Part shown: positions 43,910 to 51,792 of the stretch, piece after piece | How the letters are laid out: the number at the start of each line of letters is the position of its first letter | How positions within the stretch are numbered: position 1 is the stretch's first letter | Source of the DNA: Cupriavidus gilardii | GTDB lineage: Bacteria > Pseudomonadota > Gammaproteobacteria > Burkholderiales > Burkholderiaceae | DNA: 64,000 nt | Assembly (NCBI RefSeq): GCF_008801915.1 | Contig: NZ_VZOV01000009.1 | Span: 120,544-184,543 of the forward strand | Reading direction: 5' to 3' | Translations under genes and position numbers: made by a program | The notes under the pieces: model-generated | Told to the model about the DNA's origin: nothing | The model's input: the letters and a program-made list of their open reading frames with translations, nothing else | Databases searched by the model: none

Positions 43910-45352
43910 ATGGCAATCTCCAACACCCAAACCCCATCCGCGCCGGCGAACCGCGACGCCCTGCTGTCCGAACTGGCCGCCGCGCTCGATGCCGCCGGCC
44001 TGCAGACCGGCGACGACATCGAAACGCGCTTTCGCAAGGACTGGTACGCCCCGCTCGATCCGGAGCCGCCGATCGCCGTGGCGCGGCCGCGCAATACCGC
44101 CGAGGTGTCCGCGGTGCTGGCGATCTGCCATCGCCATCGGCAAGCGGTTGTGCCGCAGGGTGGCCTGACGGGACTGGCCGGTGCCGCGACGCCGGCCGGC
44201 GGCGAACTGGTGCTGTCGCTGGAACGGATGCGCGGCGTCGAGGAGATCGACGATCAGGCGGGCACGATGACCGTGATGGCCGGCACCACGCTGCAGGCCG
44301 CGCAGGAGGCGGCGCGCGCGGCGCACTGGCTGCTGCCGGTCGACCTGGGTGCGCGCGGCAGCTGCCAGATCGGCGGCAATATCGCGACCAACGCCGGCGG
44401 CAATCGCGTGATCCGTTACGGCATGATGCGCGACCAGGTGCTGGGACTCGAAGCGGTGCTGGCCGACGGCACCGTGCTGACGTCGCTGAACAAGATGCTG
44501 AAGAACAACGCCGGCTACGACCTGCGCCAGCTGTTCATCGGCAGCGAAGGGACGCTCGGCGTGATCACGCGCGCCGTGTTGAAGCTGGCGCCGCTGCCCG
44601 CCAGTACGCAGACCGCGCTGTGCGCCTTGTCCCGCTACGAGGACGTGGTGCAGCTGCTGCGCCATGCGCAGCGCAAGCTGGCTGGGAGGCTGTCCGCGTT
44701 CGAGGTGATGTGGGCCGATTTCTACGAGCTGGTGACCACGCGCGTGTCCGGCGTGCGTGCGCCGCTGCCCGCGGGCCATCCGTTCTACGTGCTGCTCGAC
44801 CTGCAGGGCGACGACGCCGGCCAGGACGGGCCCGTCTTCGAGTCGATGCTGGAAACCGCGATGGAGGCGGGGCTGATCCAGGACGCCGCGGTCGCGACCA
44901 GCGACAAGGAGGCGCAGCGCTTCTGGCAGTTGCGCGACGCCGTCGCCGAGTTTCCCGTGATGTGGGCGCCCAACGCCGCGTTCGACGTCAGCCTGCCGAT
45001 CGGCCGCATCGGCGAGTTCGCGCAGGCCTTGCGCGCCGCCGTGCTGGACCGATGGTCCGAGGCCGAGCTGGTGAACTTCGGCCACGTCGGCGACAGCAAT
45101 CTGCATGTCAGCGTCTATCTGCCCAACGTTGCGCTGCCCGACTTTCCGGAGCACGAGATCAGCGAAGTGGTCTATCGCGTCGTGCAGGAATTCGGCGGCA
45201 GCATCTCGGCCGAACACGGGATCGGCACGCACAAGAAGCCGTTCCTCGGATGTTCGCGTACGCCCGAGGAACTGGCGGTCATGCGTCTGCTGAAGCGGAC
45301 GCTCGACCCGCACCACATCCTGTGCCCGGGCCGGGTCGTCGATCTGGAGTAA
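43910..45352 (+). CDS. FAD-dependent 2-hydroxyacid dehydrogenase (GlcD/D-LDH type)
   Basis: A 480-residue FAD_binding_4 flavoprotein. The FAD stretch is RHRQAVVPQGGLTGLAGAATP and GSCQIGGNIATNAGGNRVIRYGMMRDQVLGLEAVLADG; the C-terminus has NFGHVGDSNLHVSVYLP and SAEHGIGTHKK of the FAD-oxidase C domain. It oxidises a D-2-hydroxy acid. ATG at 43910 is used; a GTG at 43844 overlaps the regulator stop (GTGA) and has a GGAG site, so the protein could be 22 residues longer. It follows the MocR gene in the same direction. Confidence 0.9.
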   Translation: MAISNTQTPSAPANRDALLSELAAALDAAGLQTGDDIETRFRKDWYAPLDPEPPIAVARPRNTAEVSAVLAICHRHRQAVVPQGGLTGLAGAATPAGGELVLSLERMRGVEEIDDQAGTMTVMAGTTLQAAQEAARAAHWLLPVDLGARGSCQIGGNIATNAGGNRVIRYGMMRDQVLGLEAVLADGTVLTSLNKMLKNNAGYDLRQLFIGSEGTLGVITRAVLKLAPLPASTQTALCALSRYEDVVQLLRHAQRKLAGRLSAFEVMWADFYELVTTRVSGVRAPLPAGHPFYVLLDLQGDDAGQDGPVFESMLETAMEAGLIQDAAVATSDKEAQRFWQLRDAVAEFPVMWAPNAAFDVSLPIGRIGEFAQALRAAVLDRWSEAELVNFGHVGDSNLHVSVYLPNVALPDFPEHEISEVVYRVVQEFGGSISAEHGIGTHKKPFLGCSRTPEELAVMRLLKRTLDPHHILCPGRVVDLE

Positions 45353-45400
45353 ATCGCCGAGCGGGCGCCGCATCGCATGAGGCCGCACGCCTCGACGGTT

Positions 45401-45456
45401 CGGCCGCTATTCGGCCGCTATTCGGCAGCTATTCGACCGTTTATTCGCCCATTATT
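45401..45456. repeat. 11-bp tandem repeat between convergent genes
   Basis: Units CGGCCGCTATT (twice), CGGCAGCTATT, CGACCGTTTATT and CGCCCATTATT lie after the FAD-dehydrogenase gene and run into the last codons and stop of the convergent transporter gene. The last units keep the TATT end while the rest drifts. Confidence 0.85.
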
Positions 45457-47113
45457 CGACGGTCGCCGCGGCCTTGACCGGACTGCCGCGCAGCGTCGCC
45501 TCGCGCAGCCGCACGACCAGCAGCGGCGCCAGCAGCGAGACCGCGGCGCTGGCGAGGAACAGCGCGCGGAACGAACGTTCCGCGGTCTGCCGCACCGCCG
45601 CCGCCTCGGCGCCATCGCCCAGCGACAGCACCTCGCGGAACAGATGCATCAGCACGTCCTCCCCACCGGGCAGCGGGCTGACCGCCATGCCGCTATGGCG
45701 CAGCAGCGCGATCAGCACCGTAGTCAGCACCGCGACCCCGACCGCGCCGCCCAGCATCCGCGAGAACGCCGTCAGCGCGGTGGCAACGCCGACCTGCTGC
45801 GGCGGCACCGCGTTCTGCGTCGCCACCAGCGCGCTGGGCAATTGCAGGCCGATCGCGAGGCCGAGCGCCACCATCACGATGCCGGTCAGCACGACGGCAC
45901 GCGGGTCCACGAAGGCCAGCGCCGCAATCGCCAGCGGGGCGGCGGCGGCGCCGATCAGTTGCAAGGGCTTGTAGCGGCCGCTCCAGGTCATCAGCCGGCC
46001 CGCGATGAAGGCACCGAACGGGATCGCCAGCGTCAGCGGCACCAGCCGCAACGCCGCGCTGTCCGCCTGCGCGCCGCCGACCACCTGGAAGCGCAGCGGC
46101 AACAGCACCGACATCGCGATCAACTGGAAGAAACACAGGAACAGCGTGATGCAGCAGATCGCCACCGTCGGCACGCGCAGCATTGCCAACGGAATCACCG
46201 GATCCGCCGCGCGGCGCTCCTGCCAGACGAACACCAGCAGCGCCGCCACGCCGCCGCCGAGCAGAGTCAGCGAGTCGGCGCGCCAGACATCGTGGCCCTG
46301 GCCCAGCCGCGTCAGGAACACCAGCACGCCGGTCAGTCCGCCGCCGAACAGCAGCGCGCCGAGATAGTCGATCCGATGCTTGCGGCCGCCGGCCGCAGGC
46401 AGATGGCGCAGCGCACGGCGCACCGTAAATAGCGCCAGCAGGGCCAGCGGCAGGTTGATCCAGAAGATCCAGCGCCACGACAGATAGTGGGCCAGGTAGC
46501 CGCCGATCACCGGTCCCGCCATGCTGGCGACCGCCCACACGCCGCTGACATAGCCCTGATAACGGCCGCGCTCGCGCAGCGGCACCACGTCGGCAATCGC
46601 CGCCTGCGACACCGAGATCAGCCCCCCGCCGCCGAGCCCCTGCAGGATGCGCGCGACGATCAGCTGCGGCATCGTCTGCGCCAGCGCGCACGCGATCGAG
46701 GCCAGCAGGAACAGCACGATCGCGAACGACAGCACCGAGCGCCGGCCGAGCACGTCGGACAGCTTGCCGTAGATCGGCGTGGCCACCGTCGACGCGATCA
46801 GGTAGGCCGACACGACCCAGGCCATCACATCGAATCCGTTCAGGCGTAGAGCGATCTCGGGCAAGACCACGGCCACGATCGACTGCTCGAGCGCACCGAG
46901 CAGGATTGCCAGCATCAGGCCGAAGATGACCTGCATCACCGGCACCGGCGGGGACCCGGTCGGCTCGCCCGACTGAACAGGCTTTGGCGGAATGGAGGGG
47001 ACCGCAGGCGAGGCCGGCGACCCAGCGGAAGCCGCAACGGAAGCAGCCGCGCCGGCAAGGCGCAGGCCAGAACGAAGGGGAGCGATCATCGGGCGGGCAA
47101 GGAGAAACAACAT
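45452..47113 (-). CDS. DHA2-type MFS drug exporter (EmrB/QacA-like)
   Basis: A 553-residue transporter with about 14 helices. Family signs: VIFGLMLAILLGALEQSIVAVVLPEIA in helix 1, PIYGKLSDVLGRRSVL after helix 2, and ARILQGLGGGGLISVSQAAIADVVPLRERGRYQG (motif C region). The first 60 residues are Ala/Pro-rich and poorly conserved, so the true start may be an internal Met (for example near residue 60). It expels drugs or solvents using the proton gradient. No EmrA-like partner is adjacent. Confidence 0.88.
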   Translation of the reverse strand: MLFLLARPMIAPLRSGLRLAGAAASVAASAGSPASPAVPSIPPKPVQSGEPTGSPPVPVMQVIFGLMLAILLGALEQSIVAVVLPEIALRLNGFDVMAWVVSAYLIASTVATPIYGKLSDVLGRRSVLSFAIVLFLLASIACALAQTMPQLIVARILQGLGGGGLISVSQAAIADVVPLRERGRYQGYVSGVWAVASMAGPVIGGYLAHYLSWRWIFWINLPLALLALFTVRRALRHLPAAGGRKHRIDYLGALLFGGGLTGVLVFLTRLGQGHDVWRADSLTLLGGGVAALLVFVWQERRAADPVIPLAMLRVPTVAICCITLFLCFFQLIAMSVLLPLRFQVVGGAQADSAALRLVPLTLAIPFGAFIAGRLMTWSGRYKPLQLIGAAAAPLAIAALAFVDPRAVVLTGIVMVALGLAIGLQLPSALVATQNAVPPQQVGVATALTAFSRMLGGAVGVAVLTTVLIALLRHSGMAVSPLPGGEDVLMHLFREVLSLGDGAEAAAVRQTAERSFRALFLASAAVSLLAPLLVVRLREATLRGSPVKAAATVE

Positions 47114-47210
47114 AGCCGATGCACGACCGCGCTGGCCGGACCGGCTTTTCTAATGAAGGACAGACGGCTATTGTAGGCGCTTGCTTAAAAGTGTGCCTTT
47201 CGGCGCGCTT

Positions 47211-47891
47211 TTACTCGCCCCTGCGGCCTTTGGTGCTGTCCAACGTGGCAAACAAGTCTTTTGCCAGGGCTACACAGTCGTCGTAGCTCCGGGCGAATTG
47301 CCGCCGCTCGATCTGCGCGAATTGCTTTTCAAGGATCGGGCGCCGTCCAACGACCTGGTCCATGAACGCGGCTGCGTGTCGTAGCAAGAACGGCGCTGCG
47401 CCCTCGAGCGCGTCGCGATCCTGTTCGACAACAACAGCCAAGTCGAACAGGTCGCGTGCGGTCGCCCGGTCGCCTCGGTGGTACAGCTTCTTTGCAACGA
47501 TCTCGGTCGCGGTTTCGACGCGAACCGGCCGCCCCATGATTTCCCAGACCTCAAATGGATCGTCGGTCAGGTTTGGGGAAGCCACAAAGTCGACCTCCCC
47601 GGAATCCAGGACGAGTTTGACGAAGTTTCCCTGCTCCACATAGTCGGAGGTAATGGCCTCTGCCACATCGCTTAGACGTGGTGTCACAAAGCCGAGGTAC
47701 TGCGGATCAGGGACGAAGATATCGATGTCCTTCGACATGCGATGGTCGTAACGCAGCATCAATACCGTGCCACCGCCAAACGTCCAGAGCGGCTCGATGC
47801 CTCCATGCGTCTTCACTTCCTCCATCAGCGTTAGCGCATGCGGAAATAGGGCCTCCCAAGGGTCGCCGCGGAGTTTCACCGTCATGCCCAT
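47211..47891 (-). CDS. AbiEii/AbiGii-type nucleotidyltransferase toxin
   Basis: A 226-residue protein of the nucleotidyltransferase toxin family. The catalytic part reads TFGGGTVLMLRYDHRMSKDIDIFVPD, with the GG(x)T motif and Asp55/Asp57 as metal ligands; EIVAKKLYHRGDRATARDLFDL is the second conserved block. In AbiE systems such toxins are paired with an antitoxin encoded upstream. Here the start overlaps by 10 bp the end of an XRE-type gene, not the winged-helix AbiEi. Abortive infection or plasmid/genome stabilisation is inferred. Confidence 0.85.
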   Translation of the reverse strand: MGMTVKLRGDPWEALFPHALTLMEEVKTHGGIEPLWTFGGGTVLMLRYDHRMSKDIDIFVPDPQYLGFVTPRLSDVAEAITSDYVEQGNFVKLVLDSGEVDFVASPNLTDDPFEVWEIMGRPVRVETATEIVAKKLYHRGDRATARDLFDLAVVVEQDRDALEGAAPFLLRHAAAFMDQVVGRRPILEKQFAQIERRQFARSYDDCVALAKDLFATLDSTKGRRGE

Positions 47892-48376
47892 AGGCCACCC
47901 CGCGTCGCCGTCAGCTCACGCGCCATCCGGCGCAGGTTCTTCCAGATTTCGGTGGGCTTCCGATCGTGGCGCGTGGCCACTTCCGCCACCATCTTCGTCA
48001 CCAACTGCAGCGGCGCCTCATCCAGGATTTGGGCGACTTGGGGCTGCAGTTCGTCGGGAACTTGTCCGCTGATCAGCGCCTGCTCCAGTGCCATTGGCGT
48101 CAGCTCACCGGAATAGCTGGTATTGGCACCCTTCGCCGCCATCCATACCGCCCGCGCGGGGCGACCCCGCTTCTGTTCAGGGTCCGCAACTTCCAACGTC
48201 AGCCCCAGAACGTCCAGAAGACGGCCAAGCGTGTCTACGGTGACGTTGACATGGCCGTGCTCGATGCCGTTCAAGGTTTGCCGCGACAGCACCGCCATAT
48301 CTGCCAGTTGCTGCTGGGTCAGGCCCAGTTGGATTCGTTTGCGGCGAATGGCGTTGCCAAGTAGAGCGACGTTCAT
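47882..48376 (-). CDS. XRE-family regulator / probable antitoxin
   Basis: A 164-residue protein. Residues about 3-60 are a Cro/C1 helix-turn-helix (LGNAIRRKRIQLGLTQQQLADMAVLSRQTLNGIEHGHVNVTVDTL); the rest has no recognised domain and may neutralise the toxin. Start at 48376 is fixed by a GGAGG site. It is the first gene of a two-gene operon and has a perfect inverted repeat just upstream, a pattern of autorepression. Confidence 0.85.
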   Translation of the reverse strand: MNVALLGNAIRRKRIQLGLTQQQLADMAVLSRQTLNGIEHGHVNVTVDTLGRLLDVLGLTLEVADPEQKRGRPARAVWMAAKGANTSYSGELTPMALEQALISGQVPDELQPQVAQILDEAPLQLVTKMVAEVATRHDRKPTEIWKNLRRMARELTATRGGLWA

Positions 48377-48390
48377 TTGGCGCCTCCAGT

Positions 48391-48416
48391 TTTTGTCAAT
48401 TATAGACGACAAAAAC
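48391..48416 (-). promoter_or_regulatory. Operator/promoter of the toxin-antitoxin pair
   Basis: Inverted repeat TTTTTGTC ... GACAAAAA with a 10-bp spacer, 14 bp upstream of the XRE-gene start, in a rare AT-rich patch. Spacer and arms would overlap the promoter. Most likely bound by the XRE product. Confidence 0.65.
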
Positions 48417-48489
48417 GGAGCGCCAAATCGCCCTTCCTGGCTCCGGTCGACCACGCAAATTGGGACGCGGTCTACGTCCCAACTACGTT

Positions 48490-50331
48490 TCAGAAACTCT
48501 GCCAGTCATCTGCGCCAGCAGCCGGCGCTCCCGCAGCGGCCAGAGCGGCGGGCCGCACCGGCGTGCCACGGGACTTCGCGCCTGCTGCGGCAGCACCGTC
48601 GGCGCGAGAGACCGCCGGTGTCTTGGGAGTGGGTGCGGTCGTGGCCGCACGCAGCGAGGCGGGGCTTGCGGCCGATGCAACCTTGGCACCCGGCGCAGCT
48701 TTGGCAATCGGCGCCGCCACGGCGAGCATCGGTTCCCGAGCCGGGTCCGTGGCTCGCGACAACGCCACCGTCGCCTCCTCGACACGGAACTTCGCCGCGT
48801 CCTGCACCAGCCCCGCAGCCTGCTGCTGCAGGCTTTCGGCGGCGGCCGCGGCCTGTTCGACCAGCGCGGCGTTCTGCTGGGTCACGCTCTCCATCTGCGC
48901 GATCGCGCGGTTGACCTGCTCGATGCCGGTCGACTGCTCGGCGCTGGCGGCAGAGATCTCGCCCATGATGTCGGTCACGCGGCGGACCGCCTCGACGATG
49001 CCGTCCATGGTGCCGCCGGCCTGCTCGACCTGGCGGGCGCCGACTTCGACCTGCTCGACCGAGCGGTTGATCAGCTCGCCGATCTCCTTGGCCGCCGCCG
49101 CGCTGCGCTGCGCGAGGCTGCGCACCTCCGCCGCGACCACGCTGAAACCGCGCCCCTGTTCGCCGGCGCGCGCGGCCTCGACCGCGGCGTTCAGCGCCAG
49201 GATATTGGTCTGGAAGGCGATGCCCTCGATCACGCCGATGATCTCGGCGACCTTGGCCGACGACTGCGAGATGCCCTGCATCGTCTCGACCACGCTGCGC
49301 ACCGTACGTCCGCCCTCGGCGGCCACCGCCGAGGCGTTGACCGCGAGCTGGTTGGCCTGGCGGGCGTTATCGGCGTTCTGGCGCACGGTCGAGGTCAGCT
49401 GCTCCATCGACGCGGCGGTCTGCTCGAGCGAGGCCGCCTGCTCCTCGGTGCGTTGGGACAGATCGGTGTTGCCCTTGGCAATCTCGCGCGTGGCGCCGTC
49501 GATCGCGCCCGAGGCGCCCTGGATGCCGCGCACCAGTACCGACAGTTCGGCGAAAGCGCGCTGCATCGCCTTCAGCATCCGGCCCATCTCGTCGTCGCCC
49601 TTGGCGCGGATGGCGAAGGCCAGATCGCCTTGCGCCAGCGCTTCCGCCGCGGCCAGCGCCTGCCGCGCCGGTCCGGCGATCGAGCGGGTGATCGCCACGG
49701 CCAGGCCGACGGCCAGCAGCGCGGATACCGCGCCGAGCGCGAGCAGCAGATTGCGCGTGAACAGATAGTCGGCCTGGGCCTGCTGCACGGCCTCGGTGGC
49801 CATCTTGCGGCCCGAGGCGATCAGCGTGTCCAGGCGTTCGAAGTACGCTGCCTGCGCGGCCGGCAGCGTGACGATCAGACCGGCACGCGCGGCGACAAAC
49901 TCGCCTGCCTGCAGCTGCGTCAGCAACTGATCGAGCTGGGTGTTATAGGCGGCGCGATGCTTGCCAAGCTCGTCGAACACCTGCTTGAGGCCGGGATTGT
50001 CGGAGGCGGCAATCAGCCTGGAGAGATCGTCGAGCGTGGCGCTCATCTGCTTGCGGCGCTCGTTGACACGGCCGACGTTCTGCTGGACCACGGCCGGGTC
50101 CTCGGTCAGCACCGCGTCCCGCACCATGATGCCGATGGCCTGCGCGCCCTCCTTGACGCCGTCCAGTTCCATCACCTTCAACAGACGCTGCTCGACGGTC
50201 GTCCGCATCGAGGCATTCATATCGCCCAGCGCGAGCAGGCCGAAACCCGCCACCACGGCCAGCAACGCCACCATCGCGGCAAAGGCTGCCGCCAGGCGCG
50301 CGCCAATGCCGAAATGCTTCCACCCTCCCAT
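48490..50331 (-). CDS. Methyl-accepting chemotaxis protein
   Basis: A 613-residue transmembrane chemoreceptor. Helix 1 about 12-36; periplasmic four-helix-bundle sensor about 40-188; helix 2 about 190-212; HAMP; then methylation helices and the signalling hairpin tip [36 protein letters not shown] long Ala/Pro-rich tether ends in DDWQSF, which fits the xWxxF CheR-docking pentapeptide of high-abundance receptors. GAGGGGG precedes the ATG. The ligand cannot be told. It sits 0.94 kb from the flagellin cluster, transcribed away from it. Confidence 0.94.
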   Translation of the reverse strand: MGGWKHFGIGARLAAAFAAMVALLAVVAGFGLLALGDMNASMRTTVEQRLLKVMELDGVKEGAQAIGIMVRDAVLTEDPAVVQQNVGRVNERRKQMSATLDDLSRLIAASDNPGLKQVFDELGKHRAAYNTQLDQLLTQLQAGEFVAARAGLIVTLPAAQAAYFERLDTLIASGRKMATEAVQQAQADYLFTRNLLLALGAVSALLAVGLAVAITRSIAGPARQALAAAEALAQGDLAFAIRAKGDDEMGRMLKAMQRAFAELSVLVRGIQGASGAIDGATREIAKGNTDLSQRTEEQAASLEQTAASMEQLTSTVRQNADNARQANQLAVNASAVAAEGGRTVRSVVETMQGISQSSAKVAEIIGVIEGIAFQTNILALNAAVEAARAGEQGRGFSVVAAEVRSLAQRSAAAAKEIGELINRSVEQVEVGARQVEQAGGTMDGIVEAVRRVTDIMGEISAASAEQSTGIEQVNRAIAQMESVTQQNAALVEQAAAAAESLQQQAAGLVQDAAKFRVEEATVALSRATDPAREPMLAVAAPIAKAAPGAKVASAASPASLRAATTAPTPKTPAVSRADGAAAAGAKSRGTPVRPAALAAAGAPAAGADDWQSF

Positions 50332-50626
50332 ACCGCCCCCTCTTCTCGTAGTCGGCGCCGCGCGCGTGTGCGCGGCGGTGCTTCGCTAACGGCAAGAAGA
50401 AACGCTTTCTTGATGGCAGCCGATACGGCCCCGTATGGCTATCGGCGGTCAGAGGTCAGGAAAAACGAGCGGCAAGCGCGGGGCCATGGCGAAATGGCAA
50501 ACAAGGGGCAAAAACCCCCTCAACTCCATCGATTGCCCGGAACAGGACGGGTGTCCAATTGACACCGAGCATCCGGTATTCCGCCCGAGGCGGGCGAAGA
50601 CGTCCGGCATTGCACAGGACGCGGGC

Positions 50627-50689
50627 AAAAAAGAAGCCCACGCGCGGGGTGCTCGTAGGCTTTCCAGGACTGCTAGAGCCGATTGGCTC
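50627..50689 (-). ncRNA. Candidate small RNA or attenuated leader
   Basis: On the minus strand a strong promoter (50697-50725) would start a transcript near 50689. The RNA opens with a hairpin (GAGCC-AATC-GGCTC), continues through a ~17-nt single-stranded linker (50659-50675) and ends with a second hairpin (AGCCTACG / CGTGGGCT) plus six U: about 63 nt in all. A 5' hairpin and a U-tailed 3' hairpin suit an Hfq-type sRNA. It may instead be an attenuator in the leader of the chemoreceptor gene, whose start is about 300 nt further on. No homology was recognised. Confidence 0.5.
50635..50661 (-). terminator. Rho-independent terminator upstream of the chemoreceptor
   Basis: Minus-strand stem AGCCTACG/CGTGGGCT (8 bp, one G-U) with an 11-nt loop, then CTTTTTT at 50633-50627. 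It faces transcription coming from the right, where no coding gene on that strand is seen, which is why a non-coding transcript is proposed. Confidence 0.7.
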
Positions 50690-50696
50690 GCGGCCG

Positions 50697-50725
50697 ACTA
50701 TAGCGGTGCTTAGATGAGGTGTAAA
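50697..50725 (-). promoter_or_regulatory. Sigma-70-type promoter of the candidate small RNA
   Basis: Minus strand: -35 TTTACA (50720-50725), 17-bp spacer, -10 TATAGT (50697-50702). One mismatch in each hexamer to TTGACA/TATAAT and ideal spacing, in a GC-rich genome where such matches are rare by chance. Confidence 0.65.
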
Positions 50726-50945
50726 TACAGTTTCCATCAGGGTAAATGCCGATAGTGGCACTTACTTTGTTTTACAAATAAAACAAGGAAAGATCGCCCC
50801 GATCGCTGCCGAAAAGCGGCGAGGTGAGTACGTACTCGGATGGGAACCCGCTTCGGCCCGCAGTTCGCTTCAAACGCTGCGCCGAGCGAAGCACTTTACG
50901 CCGAGAACAGCTGTGGTTATCGGCACATGTATGCAAGCACTTAAT

Positions 50946-50961
50946 TAGAGGTTTACCTCTA
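50946..50961. repeat. Inverted repeat TAGAGG-TTTA-CCTCTA
   Basis: A perfect 6-bp inverted repeat with a 4-nt centre in AT-rich DNA, about 310 bp upstream of the Hfq-like gene. It could be a regulator site or a small RNA hairpin in a leader; unassigned. Confidence 0.4.
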
Positions 50962-51273
50962 GACGCATGTCACGGCTTCTTCGATCCCCGAGTTGTAAAA
51001 ATTTGTTACCCTCCGGGCCGAAGTATTCCCCTTCTCTTCTGGCAGCACGCCAGTCCGACCGTCGAGGCAACACATCCGCGAACCACAAGCGCCACGGCCG
51101 CAAGGACACGCGATGACTTCCCCCGCGCCGGTACCGAGAGCGAATGTTTCATCCCTCGCCAGATCGGGCTCTCGCCAATACGGATACCGTCGTGCTGCAT
51201 CCGTGCCGGCTCGTGCCTGATCCCCGTACCGTTGTCTGCCGACAGAACCCTATCGGGCTCGACCGGAGAAGTC

Positions 51274-51603
51274 GTGAAGTATCAGGAAATCAGAAGTATT
51301 CGCCCGGGCCGTCAGCTCCAGGACCGACAACTGGCCTTTCACCGCGCCAGCCGGCATCCGGTAGTGCTGCATCTGACCAGTGGCGTGCGCCTGCACGGGG
51401 TCGTGGTCGGCGCCGACGCCTATATGGTGTTGCTGGCCCTGGCTCCCGGCGACCCGGCGCCGCAGATCGTCTACAAGCATGCGATCGCGGCAATCACCCC
51501 GGACAACGTCGACGGACAGCCGATCGAGCTGCCCCACGACGAGGTGCCGCCCGAGTTCGTCCGGCTCTTCACCCCTCGCACGCGGTCCCGGCGGCGGGCC
51601 TGA
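51274..51603 (+). CDS. Divergent Hfq-family (Sm-fold) RNA-binding protein
   Basis: A 109-residue protein that aligns with Hfq across the whole Sm fold: [20 protein letters not shown] matches [39 protein letters not shown] matches NGIKLQGQIESFDQFVILL, and the Sm2 signature [12 protein letters not shown] matches MVYKHAISTVVP. The proximal-face residues Gln16, Lys68 and His69 (E. coli Gln8, Lys56, His57) are kept, Phe42 becomes Tyr50, and one rim arginine is lost. The loop before Sm2 is about four residues longer and the C-terminus ends in an Arg-rich tail. The start is GTG with a CGGAGAA site. It lies 190 bp upstream of flagellin, so a second, motility-linked RNA chaperone is likely (inference). 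It is probably not the housekeeping hfq, which is usually next to hflX/der. Confidence 0.82.
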   Translation: [109 protein letters not shown]

Positions 51604-51670
51604 GCCAGTCCCAGAGCCGCCCCCAGCCTTGCAATGAACCATTTCCGCACCGCCGACTGAAAGTCACTCT

Positions 51671-51697
51671 AAACCTTTCGGCAGCCCGGTCGATAAC
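51671..51697 (+). promoter_or_regulatory. Sigma-28 (FliA) promoter of fliC
   Basis: TAAA at 51671-51674, exactly 15 bp, then GTCGATAA at 51690-51697; the flagellar sigma-28 consensus is TAAA-N15-GCCGATAA, so one mismatch. It is 95 bp upstream of the flagellin start, as expected for a late flagellar gene. Confidence 0.85.
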
Positions 51698-51792
51698 CTT
51701 GGCAACGGAGGCACTTCACGCCCTGCAGTGCAGGCAGCCAACGTTACGGCACCCGCCGGAATGCGTAAAACATTGCAAATAGGAGTCGTACC

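Larger units (their letters stand above)
50332..51273. other. 942-bp non-coding spacer between receptor and Hfq-like gene
   Basis: No convincing coding sequence. It has the lowest GC content of the area and holds, from left to right: a sigma-70-type promoter and terminator framing a ~63-nt minus-strand transcript (50627-50725), an AT-rich stretch at about 50760-50790 and a 6-bp inverted repeat TAGAGG/CCTCTA at 50946-50961. An open frame from 50824 joins the Hfq-like gene in frame but its first 150 codons look like non-coding translation. Confidence 0.7.

Noticed and set aside
50432..50462. GCCGATAG on the minus strand upstream of the chemoreceptor, taken for a sigma-28 -10
   Set aside because: No TAAA at 15 bp; the bases there read TTTT, so the promoter is not supported.
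50748..50755. GCCGATAG on the plus strand as a sigma-28 promoter toward the Hfq-like gene
   Set aside because: The -35 position holds AGTT; spacing to nearby TAAA motifs is wrong.
50456..50761. 101-codon minus-strand frame over the small-RNA candidate
   Set aside because: No ribosome site, no recognisable motif, and a strong terminator lies in its middle.
50824..51273. In-frame 150-codon extension upstream of the Hfq-like protein
   Set aside because: Composition is that of non-coding translation (many Cys/Arg/Pro, no conserved pattern); the GTG at 51274 has a CGGAGAA site and gives a normal Hfq N-terminus.
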